From Algoriphagus sp. NG3 (lineage in GTDB: Bacteria > Bacteroidota > Bacteroidia > Cytophagales > Cyclobacteriaceae), in assembly GCF_034119865.1 (NCBI RefSeq), contig NZ_CP139421.1:124001-188000 (forward strand): a stretch of 64,000 nt of DNA, given 5' to 3'. The first letter of the stretch is position 1; every line of letters starts with the position of its first letter. Made by a program: the position numbers and the translations under genes. A model generated the notes under the pieces. The model made no database searches. It saw only the letters and a list, made by a program, of their open reading frames with translations, and was not told the DNA's origin. Shown piece by piece: positions 31,404 through 40,696 of this stretch.

Positions 31404-33131
31404 ATGAAAAATATAAAATTAAAAGTCGGCGCTTTACTGGCCTCCACAGCAATGATGGTGGCGGTAAGTTGCAGCGATGATTTCTTGGAAATTGCACCTA
31501 CCGGGCTTTTGACAGAGACGCAGTTGACTACCTTGGCAGGTTTGGATGCTTCTTTAATAGCAGTCTATTCCCAAGTCAATGGGAGAAACTTTAGGATGGC
31601 TTCACCTTCCAATTGGGTTTGGGGGAGTATCCGCGGGGGGGATGCAAACAAAGGGACGGATCCTGGGGATTTCAATACAATCAATCCTATCCAGCGATTT
31701 GAGACTGATGCGTCTAATGGAACCTTGCTTGAAAATTGGCAAGGTCTCTATGAGGGTATAGCAAGAGCTAACAATGTGCTTAGGCTGATGGAAAAAACGG
31801 AGGATATCTCGGATTCGGATAGACAGAGAATTTCTTCCCAGGCCAGATTCTTAAGAGGGCATTTCTATTTCCAGTTGAAAAGGAATTTCAATAACGTGCC
31901 TTACATAGATGAGACCGTAGATTATGGTACAGGCTTAGAAGATGTAGTGAATAATGTGGATATCTGGCCTATGATTGAGGCTGATTTCAAATTTGCAGCC
32001 GATAACCTGGCCGCGACTCAGTCACAAGTAGGTAGAGTGAACTCATGGGCCGCGAAGGCATATCTTGCGAAAACTTACCTATATCAGAATAAATTTACTG
32101 AGGCTAAGGCTTTATTCGATGATATCATTGCCAATGGAGTGACCAGCAACGGCCTGAAGTATGGATTGATCGAGAACTATGGCAATATCTTCAGAGGAGA
32201 GTATGATAACCAGCAGGAAACGGTTTGGGCTTATCAGTCAGCTGCAGGAACCGGGTCTGTGAACAATGCAAACCCAGAATTTGATCTGAACAATCCATAT
32301 AACTCCGCAGCTCCAGGGGTTTGTTGCGGGTTCTTTGCGCCAAGCTTCACTTTCGTAAACTCCTTCCGTACGGATGCCAATGGTCTTCCTTTGCTGGACG
32401 GATCTTACAATTCTGCGACGAACCGTGTGAAAAATGACATGGGGATAGGATCTGATGCAGCATTTACCATAGATCAGGGACCTTTAGATCCACGTGTAGA
32501 TCATACTACTGGACGAAGAGGAATTCCTTATATCGACTGGCAGGATCACCCAGGTCAATCCTGGATCCGTCAGCAGTCTTTCTCTGGCCCGTATTCTGTG
32601 AAAAAGTTTGTTTATTCTACTTCTGAAGTTGGGTCCTTCCAAGACAACAGTTCTTGGACACCAGGCTACACAGGTATTAACTTTAATATCATCCGTTTTG
32701 CAGATGTACTGCTCATGGCGGCAGAAGCAGAAGTTGAGACCGGTGGATTGGAAAAAGCCAGAGAATACGTGAATATGGTACGAGAAAGAGCCATGAATTC
32801 TGAAGTGATGAAGCTTGACGGTTCAGGGCCAGCGGCAAATTATCAGGTAGGCTTATATAACTCTGCTTGGACAAACCCAGAAACAGCAAGAGCTGCAGTC
32901 CGTTTCGAAAGAAAACTGGAACTTGGAATGGAAGGTCACAGATTCTATGATCTGGTTCGTTGGGGTACTGCTGCAGAAGAATTAAATGCTTACCTGGCTT
33001 TTGATGGTTCTCTCCTATTGAATGCATTGGGTGGAGCTACTTATACTGAAAAGCATGCGATATTACCGATTCCTTTAAACCAAATAGATCTGGTTGGGCC
33101 GGATAAGTTGATTCAGAATCCTGGATTTTAA
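31404..33131 (+). CDS. SusD/RagB-type nutrient-binding outer membrane lipoprotein
   Basis: The 575-residue lipoprotein has Cys23 in the lipobox VAVSC, then DDFLEIAPTGLLTETQ, the usual SusD start. The N-terminal TPR-like part has NWQGLYEGIARANNVLRLME and QARFLRGHFYFQLKRNFNNV. The C-terminal RagB/SusD signature has FADVLLMAAEAEVETG, RFERKLELGMEGHRFYDLVR and ILPIPLNQIDL. It caps the SusC channel and captures ligand at the cell surface. It lies 52 bp after susC and is followed by a strong terminator. Confidence 0.96.
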   Translation: MKNIKLKVGALLASTAMMVAVSCSDDFLEIAPTGLLTETQLTTLAGLDASLIAVYSQVNGRNFRMASPSNWVWGSIRGGDANKGTDPGDFNTINPIQRFETDASNGTLLENWQGLYEGIARANNVLRLMEKTEDISDSDRQRISSQARFLRGHFYFQLKRNFNNVPYIDETVDYGTGLEDVVNNVDIWPMIEADFKFAADNLAATQSQVGRVNSWAAKAYLAKTYLYQNKFTEAKALFDDIIANGVTSNGLKYGLIENYGNIFRGEYDNQQETVWAYQSAAGTGSVNNANPEFDLNNPYNSAAPGVCCGFFAPSFTFVNSFRTDANGLPLLDGSYNSATNRVKNDMGIGSDAAFTIDQGPLDPRVDHTTGRRGIPYIDWQDHPGQSWIRQQSFSGPYSVKKFVYSTSEVGSFQDNSSWTPGYTGINFNIIRFADVLLMAAEAEVETGGLEKAREYVNMVRERAMNSEVMKLDGSGPAANYQVGLYNSAWTNPETARAAVRFERKLELGMEGHRFYDLVRWGTAAEELNAYLAFDGSLLLNALGGATYTEKHAILPIPLNQIDLVGPDKLIQNPGF

Positions 33132-33155
33132 TTACAGGATTTAAATAACGGGGAA

Positions 33156-33182
33156 GGGGGAGGCATTGCCTCCCCCTTTTTT
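33156..33182 (+). terminator. Terminator after the susC-susD pair
   Basis: GGGGGAGGC-att-GCCTCCCCC is a perfect 9-bp stem followed by six T, 25 bp beyond the susD stop. It separates the pair from the FG-GAP lipoprotein gene. Confidence 0.93.
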
Positions 33183-33272
33183 CGTCCCTATAGCTAAAAA
33201 ACCAGTGATTTATTTCCCTTATGCTTCAAATATGCTAATTTCAGCACAACCCAAATTCCCAACCTATTTACT

Positions 33273-36200
33273 ATGAAGTTTGCTTATTCCAGCCTGTTGG
33301 TTTTAGTCCTTTTGGCATTTTCATCTTGCAAAAAAGAGTCAGCCTTATTTGAGCTTATTCCTGCCTCTGAGACAGGAATAGACTTTAATAATAACATTGT
33401 AGAGTCAGACTCCTTCAATATCCTCACGGATGAATACATATTCAATGGAGGTGGTGTTGCAGTAGCTGATTTTGATAATAATGGCTTACCAGATCTGTTT
33501 TTTACGGGCAACCAAGTTTCCAATAAGTTATACCTTAACCTCGGGGGATTCAAATTTAAAGATGTGACTGAAATAGCCGGGGTAGGGGCTGAAAATAAAT
33601 GGTGTACCGGTGCAGCTGTTGTTGATATCAACGGAGATGGCTGGATGGATGTGTATGTGGCTGCCGCAATGAAGGATGGGCCGGGCGAACGCAATAATCT
33701 GTTGTTTGTAAATCAAGGAAAAGATGCTGACGGTAACATTTCTTTCAAGGAAATGGCTTCAGAATATGGGATTGCTGACCCCGGAAATGCCATGTGGGCG
33801 GCTTTTATAGATTATGATCTGGATGGGGACTTGGATTTGTATGTGCTGAACAACCAGCAAAGCCGCAGTGTACCTAGTAATTATCGACTCAAAATTACAG
33901 ATGGATCTGCCATTAATAACGATGCATTTTATAGAAATAACGGAGATGGAACCTTCACCAATGTGACCCTGGAAGCAGGTATTACTATAGAAGGATATGG
34001 ACTAGGGGTATTGGTTTCTGATCTGAATAACGATGGCTGGCCGGATATCCATGTAAGCAATGATTATGTGAGCAATGATATCATTTATATAAATAATCAA
34101 GACGGCACCTTTTCCAATCAGGCAGGAAGTATGCTGAGGCATCAAAGCCAATTTTCCATGGGAGCGGATATTTCTGATTTCAACAATGACGGAAAACCTG
34201 ATATAGTCACTCTGGATATGCTCGGAGAGGATAATTACCGGAAAAAAACAACCATTGGCAATAATTCCTATCAAGTATATATCAGTAATGAGCAGTGGGG
34301 CTATGAGTATCAGTATGTGCGAAATATGCTACACTTGAATAATGGCGAAGATGTGCCCTTTAGTGAAATCGGCATGATGGCTGGGGTATATCAGACCGAT
34401 TGGAGTTGGGCACCTTTGTTTGGGGATGTGGACAATGACGGGTACCGGGATTTGTTGATCACCAATGGGTTTCCCCGAGATATCACGGACAAGGATTTTG
34501 CTAATTACAGAGCAGATGTGGGTAATATAGCCTCAAAACGCCAATTGCTGGATTCTATACCCATCGTTAAAATACCGAATTATGCATTCAAGAATAATGG
34601 CGATTTGACTTTTGCTGATGAAGGTAGCGCTTGGGGGCTAAATAAAGCTTCTTTCTCCAATGGTGCCGCATTCGTAGACTTGGATGGGGATGGGGATCTG
34701 GACTATGTGGTCAACAATATCAATGATCCTGCTTTTGTATTTGAGAATACCCTAACCAATACCAATCAGCAAAACAATTACTTAAGATTAAAGTTGGCTG
34801 GGAGCAAGTTAAATCCACAGGGGCTGGGAGTGAAGGTCCAGCTCAGCCTTCCGGGAGGTAAGCAGCTCTATCAGGAACAACAGGTGGTAAGAGGATATAT
34901 GTCTTCTATTGATGAAGTGATGCATTTCGGGGTTGGGGATGTGAAGGAGATTACTGCCGTTAAGGTGATTTGGCCGGATGGAAAGGAGAGTTCTCTGGAT
35001 AATGTGCAGGCTAATCAGCTCATTGAGGTTGCCTATTCAGAAGCATTGGCAGGTAAGAATTCTCAGGCAATTATGCCTAGAGATACGCCAAATGCCCTTT
35101 TTGAGGAGGTGTCAAAGTCAAAAGGCTTGGACTATACTCATGAAGAAGAGGATAAGATTGATTTCAATATCCAGCGGATAATACCCCATAAACTAAGTCA
35201 ATATGGACCAAGCCTTGCCGTGGGAGATGTGAATGGTGACGGACTGGAGGATTTGGTAGTTGGGTCGGCTTCAGGTTTTGCTCCTAAGCTATATGTTCAG
35301 GATGTCAATGGCTTGTTTACGGCTAAAGATTTGATTCCAGAAGACGGTAATTTCTTTGAAGAAATGGGGATTTTGCTGTTTGATATAGATAATGATTCTG
35401 ATTTGGATCTGTATCTGGTAGGCGGAAGCAACGAGTTTTTAGGTGATGCTCAAGAGTATTCTGACCGCTTGTTTTTAAATGATGGTAAGGGCAATTTTAC
35501 TTTGGATACCAGTTTCTCATCTGTCAAGGCAAGCGGATCTACCGTAAGAGGTGCTGATTTCGATGGAGATGGGTTTATTGATCTGTTTGTAGGGGGCAGA
35601 ACGCCTATTGCCCAATACCCTTTCCCAGAAAACAGTTTTTTACTCAAAAATATCAATGGGCAACTACAGGATGTCACAGATGAACTAGCGCCAAGTCTGC
35701 GCAAGGTAGGTATGGTCACTGACGCCGTCTGGGCTGATGTGGATAATGACGGCTTGGTCGATCTGGTAGTAGTGGGGGAATTGATGGAGATCACTATTTT
35801 CAAGAATACGGGTGGTCAATTTAGTAAGCTTGAAGATACTGGGTTGGAGAACTATCTGGGCTGGTGGAATTCCATCACAGTGGGTGACTTTGACCAGGAT
35901 GGAGATACTGATTTTATCGTAGGTAATCTAGGGGAAAATAATCCGCATCATCCATCAGAGGAAAGGCCTGTAAAAATCTATGCCAAGGACTTTGATAAGA
36001 ATGGAAGTGTGGACCCTGTCACTTTCGCTTATTATAGAGATCGTGAAGGCAATTATAATTCTTATCCAAGTCATTTCTGGGGAGATCTATACGGACAAAG
36101 TCCTATGTTTAGAAGGAAGTTTGAGCGGTATAAGTTATATGCTTTAAGCACTGAGCAATCTCTTTTCACTGACCAAGAAAAAGAAGACGCACTCATCCTC

Positions 36201-36797
36201 ACAGGGAATTATGACAAAACGGCCTATATAGAGAATCTGGGCAACGGAAAGTTTAAAGTTTCCAGGCTTCCGACCATGGCTCAGATCGCTCCGGTCAACG
36301 GCTTGCTTACTGAAGATGTCAATGGAGATGGTTTTCTGGATGTAGTATTGATAGGAAATGATTATGGAAACGAGATTTTCATAGGAAGACTGGATGCGCA
36401 TGTAGGCTTAGTATTATTGGGAGATGGAGAAGGAGGGTTCACTCCGATGAGTCCACAGGAAAGTGGTTTTCTGGTGCCGGGAGATGGGAAAGCCTTGGTG
36501 AAGCTTGCATCTGCCAACGGGAATCAACTGATGGTGGCTTCGCAGAACCGTGGGGAATTGCTTGCATTTCAGACTAAATTATCTGAAAACGGAAGATCTA
36601 TCACTCCCGGGCAGGATGTGATGGCGGTAATTTTGGAATTGGAAAATGGGAAAAAACAGCGTATAGAAACTAGTTTTGGAGCAGGATTTCTTTCCCAGTC
36701 TGGTAGAGAAATTAAGCTGCCCAAAGGGGTGAAAGGTATTCAACTGCAGGATTACAAAGGGAATATCAAGGATGTTGATATGAATTCTTTGGATTGA
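33273..36797 (+). CDS. FG-GAP/VCBS and ASPIC/UnbV repeat lipoprotein (CRTAC1-like)
   Basis: The 1174-residue lipoprotein has its lipid Cys at 19 (AFSSC). It has many FG-GAP calcium-binding loops of the form DxDxDGxxD (VADFDNNGLPDLFFTG, DLDGDGDLDYVVNN, DFDGDGFIDLFVGG, DVNGDGFLDVVLIG), which build seven-bladed propellers. An ASPIC/UnbV segment lies at about 525-590 (VKVIWPDGKESSLDNVQANQ), and a second propeller half follows. Such proteins are often encoded next to SusC/SusD in Cytophagales and are presumed surface binding or enzymatic accessory factors; function is unproven. The gene starts 91 bp after the susD terminator. Confidence 0.9.
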   Translation: MKFAYSSLLVLVLLAFSSCKKESALFELIPASETGIDFNNNIVESDSFNILTDEYIFNGGGVAVADFDNNGLPDLFFTGNQVSNKLYLNLGGFKFKDVTEIAGVGAENKWCTGAAVVDINGDGWMDVYVAAAMKDGPGERNNLLFVNQGKDADGNISFKEMASEYGIADPGNAMWAAFIDYDLDGDLDLYVLNNQQSRSVPSNYRLKITDGSAINNDAFYRNNGDGTFTNVTLEAGITIEGYGLGVLVSDLNNDGWPDIHVSNDYVSNDIIYINNQDGTFSNQAGSMLRHQSQFSMGADISDFNNDGKPDIVTLDMLGEDNYRKKTTIGNNSYQVYISNEQWGYEYQYVRNMLHLNNGEDVPFSEIGMMAGVYQTDWSWAPLFGDVDNDGYRDLLITNGFPRDITDKDFANYRADVGNIASKRQLLDSIPIVKIPNYAFKNNGDLTFADEGSAWGLNKASFSNGAAFVDLDGDGDLDYVVNNINDPAFVFENTLTNTNQQNNYLRLKLAGSKLNPQGLGVKVQLSLPGGKQLYQEQQVVRGYMSSIDEVMHFGVGDVKEITAVKVIWPDGKESSLDNVQANQLIEVAYSEALAGKNSQAIMPRDTPNALFEEVSKSKGLDYTHEEEDKIDFNIQRIIPHKLSQYGPSLAVGDVNGDGLEDLVVGSASGFAPKLYVQDVNGLFTAKDLIPEDGNFFEEMGILLFDIDNDSDLDLYLVGGSNEFLGDAQEYSDRLFLNDGKGNFTLDTSFSSVKASGSTVRGADFDGDGFIDLFVGGRTPIAQYPFPENSFLLKNINGQLQDVTDELAPSLRKVGMVTDAVWADVDNDGLVDLVVVGELMEITIFKNTGGQFSKLEDTGLENYLGWWNSITVGDFDQDGDTDFIVGNLGENNPHHPSEERPVKIYAKDFDKNGSVDPVTFAYYRDREGNYNSYPSHFWGDLYGQSPMFRRKFERYKLYALSTEQSLFTDQEKEDALILTGNYDKTAYIENLGNGKFKVSRLPTMAQIAPVNGLLTEDVNGDGFLDVVLIGNDYGNEIFIGRLDAHVGLVLLGDGEGGFTPMSPQESGFLVPGDGKALVKLASANGNQLMVASQNRGELLAFQTKLSENGRSITPGQDVMAVILELENGKKQRIETSFGAGFLSQSGREIKLPKGVKGIQLQDYKGNIKDVDMNSLD

Positions 36798-37048
36798 TTG
36801 TTTCAGCATCTATCGTTTCCTGACATGATACTGACTTGGCTTTTCTATACTGCTGAGTTTAGTCAATTGAATTTGCCCGATCACGGACGGTTTTGTCCGC
36901 CAATTGGGGGGGATATCCTGAAAAGCTTCTTTGCTTGGCTGTCTAGAAGACGATTGTGTGGCATGAAAATGGAATTTTATTTTTATCCGGAGGGTGGTTG
37001 GTGTTAGCAATATCCCTTTTGAAGTTCAACTTTACCCGTGTCTATATA

Positions 37049-39490
37049 ATGTGGAACAATTACCTTAAAATTGCTTGGCGTACTTTACTGAAGGACAGAA
37101 CGTATTCTTCGATTAATATTTTGGGGCTTACCGTTGGTTTAGCCTCTTGTATGCTCATAGGCACTGTAGTCTTGGACGAACTGTCATACGATAGCTTTTG
37201 GAAACATAAGCACAACCTGTACCGCATACTGCAGGTTGATACTACCGCTGGAGTGGAAGGAAAAATAGAAGCTGCCTTCATGAACCTGGGCAATGAGCTG
37301 AAAGAAAATTTCCCAGAAGTGAAAGTAGCGGGTAAAGTAACTAAATCAGGTTACAGATTCCGGCTCAAAGAAACCGATAAGGAATCCATTCAGATGAATC
37401 TAATCCAAGCGGATACGAATGTGTGGGAGATGCTGGATTTCCATGTTTTGGAAGGTGTCCCTCAGCAGTATGTTGCAGGAATAGGCAATCTTGTTGTCTC
37501 TGAAAGTTTTAGTGCTGATTATTTTGCGGGTGAATCGCCCGTGGGGAAAATAATCTACAGCGTATCTCCTTATCAGGATGAGACAAGACCGTTTTTGATT
37601 ACTGGGGTCATAGCCGATATTCCATCGAACAGCTACCTAAGAGCTGATGGCATGCAGGTGACTTTGCCGTCTTCCCGTGGGCTCAGCAGAGAAGGATGGG
37701 GGTTTTATGAAGAACAGCTTATGCTGATGGAGCCACATGCTGATATGGTCGCTTTTGAGGCTAAGGTCAATCACTGGTACCGTGACTTTATCACAGAGGC
37801 ATCTGATGAAACCAAAAAGCGAGTTCCGGTTTATGAATTTCAGCCTGTTCAGGAAATTTACCTCCATTCTGATTTTGCAAGCCAACCGATAAAAGGCAAG
37901 CTTAGCAACGTCTATATTTTCTCTGGAATAGCAGTGCTTTTACTTCTGATTGCGAGTATAAATTTCATCAATCTCAGTGCTGCTAGAGCCGTGAGAAGAA
38001 TCAGAGAAATCGGTGTGAGAAAAGTACTCGGGGCCGGAAGAAAGCAACTGGTTATCCAGATTCTCTGTGAGAGCTTATTGTTTTTTCTGATTGCATCCAT
38101 ATTCGCCAGTGTTCTTTATGCACTTAGTTTGGCCCATCTGGAATCCTTTCTGGGACACAAACTAGAAGTCAACCTATTGGAAAATGGCTTGCTTTTACTC
38201 ACCTGTACCCAAGGAGTTATTTTGCTGGGAGTGCTTGCAGGAGCGTACCCGGCATGGATGGTGTCAGGTTTTGCTGTGGGGAATTCGCTGAAAAACAGAT
38301 TTGGCAGTCAAATGAGCAGTAGCGTTCCCGTGATACGGAGAGCATTGGTTACCACCCAATTTTTCTTTGCGCTACTGGTTCTCATTGGGACTCTCACAGT
38401 ATGGAGTCAGATGCGGTTTTTAGGGGAAAAAGAGCTGGGTTATGATCCATCCAGAGTATTGAGTATTTCTTTCTTTTCTACTGGGGGCAAGGAGAGTCCT
38501 TTAAAGCAGCAGATCACCCAACTGTCAGGAGTGGAAAATGTAAGTCTGAGTAGCTGGATTCCTACTCAGGGAGCGGCATCGGTGACCAAACAGGTCAAAC
38601 ATCCGGATAATCCCGATCAATCGATTGCCGTCAATTATATCATTGGGGATAGTGATCTTCCGTTGGTATTAGGGTTTCATCTCATCGAAGGAAGACTCTT
38701 TGATGTACGAGAGGATAATGACAAATTTGATCCCAATGCACTATTGGAAGAAGTAAAAGTTGAGAAAACAGCCGAAGGACAAGCTGCTGCCTTGATGACT
38801 GCCAGTACTTCCCGGCTGCTGGGTGTTACTGAGCTGGGAGGATATAGAGCTGACTTAGGAATTAAAACCATAGGGATAGTCGAAGATTTTCATAGTATAT
38901 CTCTCAGAGACCCAATCAAACCCACCGTGCTATTGGCAAGTAATGAAATGAACTATGCTTCCCTTTTGATCAAGGTAAGAGAGGGAAGTGAGGCAGGAAT
39001 ACTTAGGCACTTGACCAGCATTTGGAGTCAATATTACCCGGAGAAGCCCATGGAATTCAATTGGCTGGATGAATTGGTAAATGCCCAATACGAAAAAGAA
39101 AAGATGCAGGCACAGTTGTTTTCTTTTTTTGCGGTCTTGATGCTTTTTCTTGCCGCTCTGGGGGTTTTTGGGCTGGTAGTTCATGCAACCGAGCAAAGAA
39201 TTAAGGAAATAGGTGTCCGTAGGGTCTTGGGAGCTTCGTTGGGAAATATCCTCTACTTATTTTCATTGGATTATATGATGTTGGTGGCGATTGGCTTATT
39301 GGTCGCCTCTCCGCTTGCATGGTACGGGATGAACCGTTGGTTAGAAGGGTTTGCCTATAGGATATCTCTACAATGGTGGATGTTTGTCGGATCAGGTGCA
39401 ATAGCATTGGCAGTAGCTCTATTTACCGTGGGAGTTCAGGTGTGGAGGAGCGCACACATCAATCCTGCCCATTCACTCCGTTCCGAGTAA
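37049..39490 (+). CDS. FtsX/MacB-type ABC transporter permease
   Basis: From the ATG at 37049 the protein has 813 residues. An upstream ATG at 36956 adds 31 residues unlike the family and is rejected; WNNYLKIAWRTLLKDRTYS is the usual Bacteroidota start. There are two MacB-type periplasmic domains and two FtsX membrane units. The order is TM1 (SSINILGLTVGLASCMLIG), periplasmic domain, three TMs with AVRRIREIGVRKVLGAGRKQ, another TM plus periplasmic domain, then three TMs with EQRIKEIGVRRVLGASLGNI. No ATPase is adjacent. These act as mechanotransmitters or lipoprotein/drug exporters; the task here is unknown. Confidence 0.9.
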   Translation: MWNNYLKIAWRTLLKDRTYSSINILGLTVGLASCMLIGTVVLDELSYDSFWKHKHNLYRILQVDTTAGVEGKIEAAFMNLGNELKENFPEVKVAGKVTKSGYRFRLKETDKESIQMNLIQADTNVWEMLDFHVLEGVPQQYVAGIGNLVVSESFSADYFAGESPVGKIIYSVSPYQDETRPFLITGVIADIPSNSYLRADGMQVTLPSSRGLSREGWGFYEEQLMLMEPHADMVAFEAKVNHWYRDFITEASDETKKRVPVYEFQPVQEIYLHSDFASQPIKGKLSNVYIFSGIAVLLLLIASINFINLSAARAVRRIREIGVRKVLGAGRKQLVIQILCESLLFFLIASIFASVLYALSLAHLESFLGHKLEVNLLENGLLLLTCTQGVILLGVLAGAYPAWMVSGFAVGNSLKNRFGSQMSSSVPVIRRALVTTQFFFALLVLIGTLTVWSQMRFLGEKELGYDPSRVLSISFFSTGGKESPLKQQITQLSGVENVSLSSWIPTQGAASVTKQVKHPDNPDQSIAVNYIIGDSDLPLVLGFHLIEGRLFDVREDNDKFDPNALLEEVKVEKTAEGQAAALMTASTSRLLGVTELGGYRADLGIKTIGIVEDFHSISLRDPIKPTVLLASNEMNYASLLIKVREGSEAGILRHLTSIWSQYYPEKPMEFNWLDELVNAQYEKEKMQAQLFSFFAVLMLFLAALGVFGLVVHATEQRIKEIGVRRVLGASLGNILYLFSLDYMMLVAIGLLVASPLAWYGMNRWLEGFAYRISLQWWMFVGSGAIALAVALFTVGVQVWRSAHINPAHSLRSE

Positions 39491-39518
39491 TGGGACAGGG
39501 TTAGGTAGGGCTAGCTTT

Positions 39519-39539
39519 AAATCCCGATTTTGGGATTTT
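39519..39539 (+). terminator. Possible terminator after the permease gene
   Basis: AAATCCC-gatttt-GGGATTT is a 7-bp perfect stem followed by only one more T and then C. The T-run is short, so efficiency is doubtful. Confidence 0.4.
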
Positions 39540-39583
39540 CTGATGCATTGATAAAGACCTATTGTACTCAATAAGCTTGCACT

Positions 39584-39663
39584 TGCTGAAAAACCGTATG
39601 CATGGAATATGGGCTAATCATTCAAAATGATAGCTTTTGATCTATTACTGGCGTTTTTCAGCA
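39584..39663. repeat. 11-bp inverted repeat flanking ~58 bp
   Basis: TGCTGAAAAAC (39584-39594) and GTTTTTCAGCA (39653-39663) are perfect inverted arms. A third GTTTTTCAGC lies at about 39706. It could be a miniature mobile-element footprint or an extended RNA stem; no coding capacity lies between the arms. Confidence 0.5.
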
Positions 39664-39769
39664 GGCCCTAGGTAAGGGGGAAAGACCGATTATTATCGCA
39701 ACGCTGTTTTTCAGCTGACCAAAGTATGTACCTGAAGCCAGGTCAATTTATTGTCGAGAGTGCTGAAAA

Positions 39770-40531
39770 TCATATATATAATTCTTCTGGTTTGGACTTG
39801 CAAATATCTACCATTAGCTCAGCAACTTTATCGGTCACCTCTTCAAAATATTTCCTTCCTTTTTCAGAGGAGGATTTTTTTGGATTGCCTATTCCCGTAT
39901 CCTCGCTTACCTCAGACCATTTCCGCTCTGCCCAGGCCCATCTTTCGCGCACGCCTTTGATCACCGATTTTTTCTCAGCTCCATCTCCCGCTTGATCCAG
40001 AGGTAAAACCAAATGAGGATGGAGGTGCATAATGATGGAGGTCTCCATTTCATCAGCATGATCTCCGGCTTCTTCAAAATAATTGGTCTTGTCCAATGCT
40101 TGAAACCAGTTGCAGGTGAAAAGCATCATCTCAGGAAACTTCAAGCCAAGTTCCCGGAGCATAGTTTTAAAATCATTTCCACCATGGCTGTTTACAATGA
40201 GGAGTTTTTTGGTGCCTTGTCGGTTCAGGACAGTGATGATGTCCTGAAGGATCAGCAATTGTGTACTGGGATTGAGATTGATGTCGAGGTAAATATCCGA
40301 TTGGCCGGTGTTTACCCCAAAAGGCAGCGTCGGAAGAACCGTTACATTGGCTCCTTTTTCCCAGGCTTTTCTTCCTGATTCACTGGCTATGGCATCAGCT
40401 TCATATACATCTGTGCCATAGGGAAGGTGATAATTGTGGGCTTCAGTGGCTCCCCATGGCAAAACTGCCAATTCAAAACGGTGATCTTTAAGTGTTTTCC
40501 AGTTGGATTCAGCAAGGAGGTAGGGTTTCAT
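39770..40531 (-). CDS. Creatininase-family amidohydrolase
   Basis: The protein has 253 residues from the ATG at 40531; a TTG two codons earlier is disregarded. It shows the metal-binding pattern of the creatininase fold: PWGATEAHNYHLPYGTD (Glu, His and Asp ligands), IVNSHGGND, and the distal GDHADEMETS Glu. These Zn/Mn enzymes cleave cyclic or linear amides (creatinine, formamide-type intermediates, MftE peptides). The substrate here is unknown. It is the only minus-strand gene inside the 28-44 kb island and is divergent from the glycosylasparaginase gene by 165 bp. Confidence 0.88.
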   Translation of the reverse strand: MKPYLLAESNWKTLKDHRFELAVLPWGATEAHNYHLPYGTDVYEADAIASESGRKAWEKGANVTVLPTLPFGVNTGQSDIYLDINLNPSTQLLILQDIITVLNRQGTKKLLIVNSHGGNDFKTMLRELGLKFPEMMLFTCNWFQALDKTNYFEEAGDHADEMETSIIMHLHPHLVLPLDQAGDGAEKKSVIKGVRERWAWAERKWSEVSEDTGIGNPKKSSSEKGRKYFEEVTDKVAELMVDICKSKPEELYI

Positions 40532-40696
40532 GATCAATTGCTTGGTAGTGGTTTTGAGTTAATTAAGAATGGTTGGCTATTGCTATGGGATCTCAAAGTA
40601 TGCTCGTTTTCAAAATGAATTTAAATGAAATGAGGGGTAGTTAGCCAACTTAAGTTCATTTTTAATAATTTGAAGCCTGATTCTAAATTAACTCGA

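Noticed and set aside
36956..37048. Upstream ATG start for the FtsX-type permease
   Set aside because: The added 31 residues do not resemble the family, whose proteins begin at the WNNYLKIAWR motif encoded from 37049.
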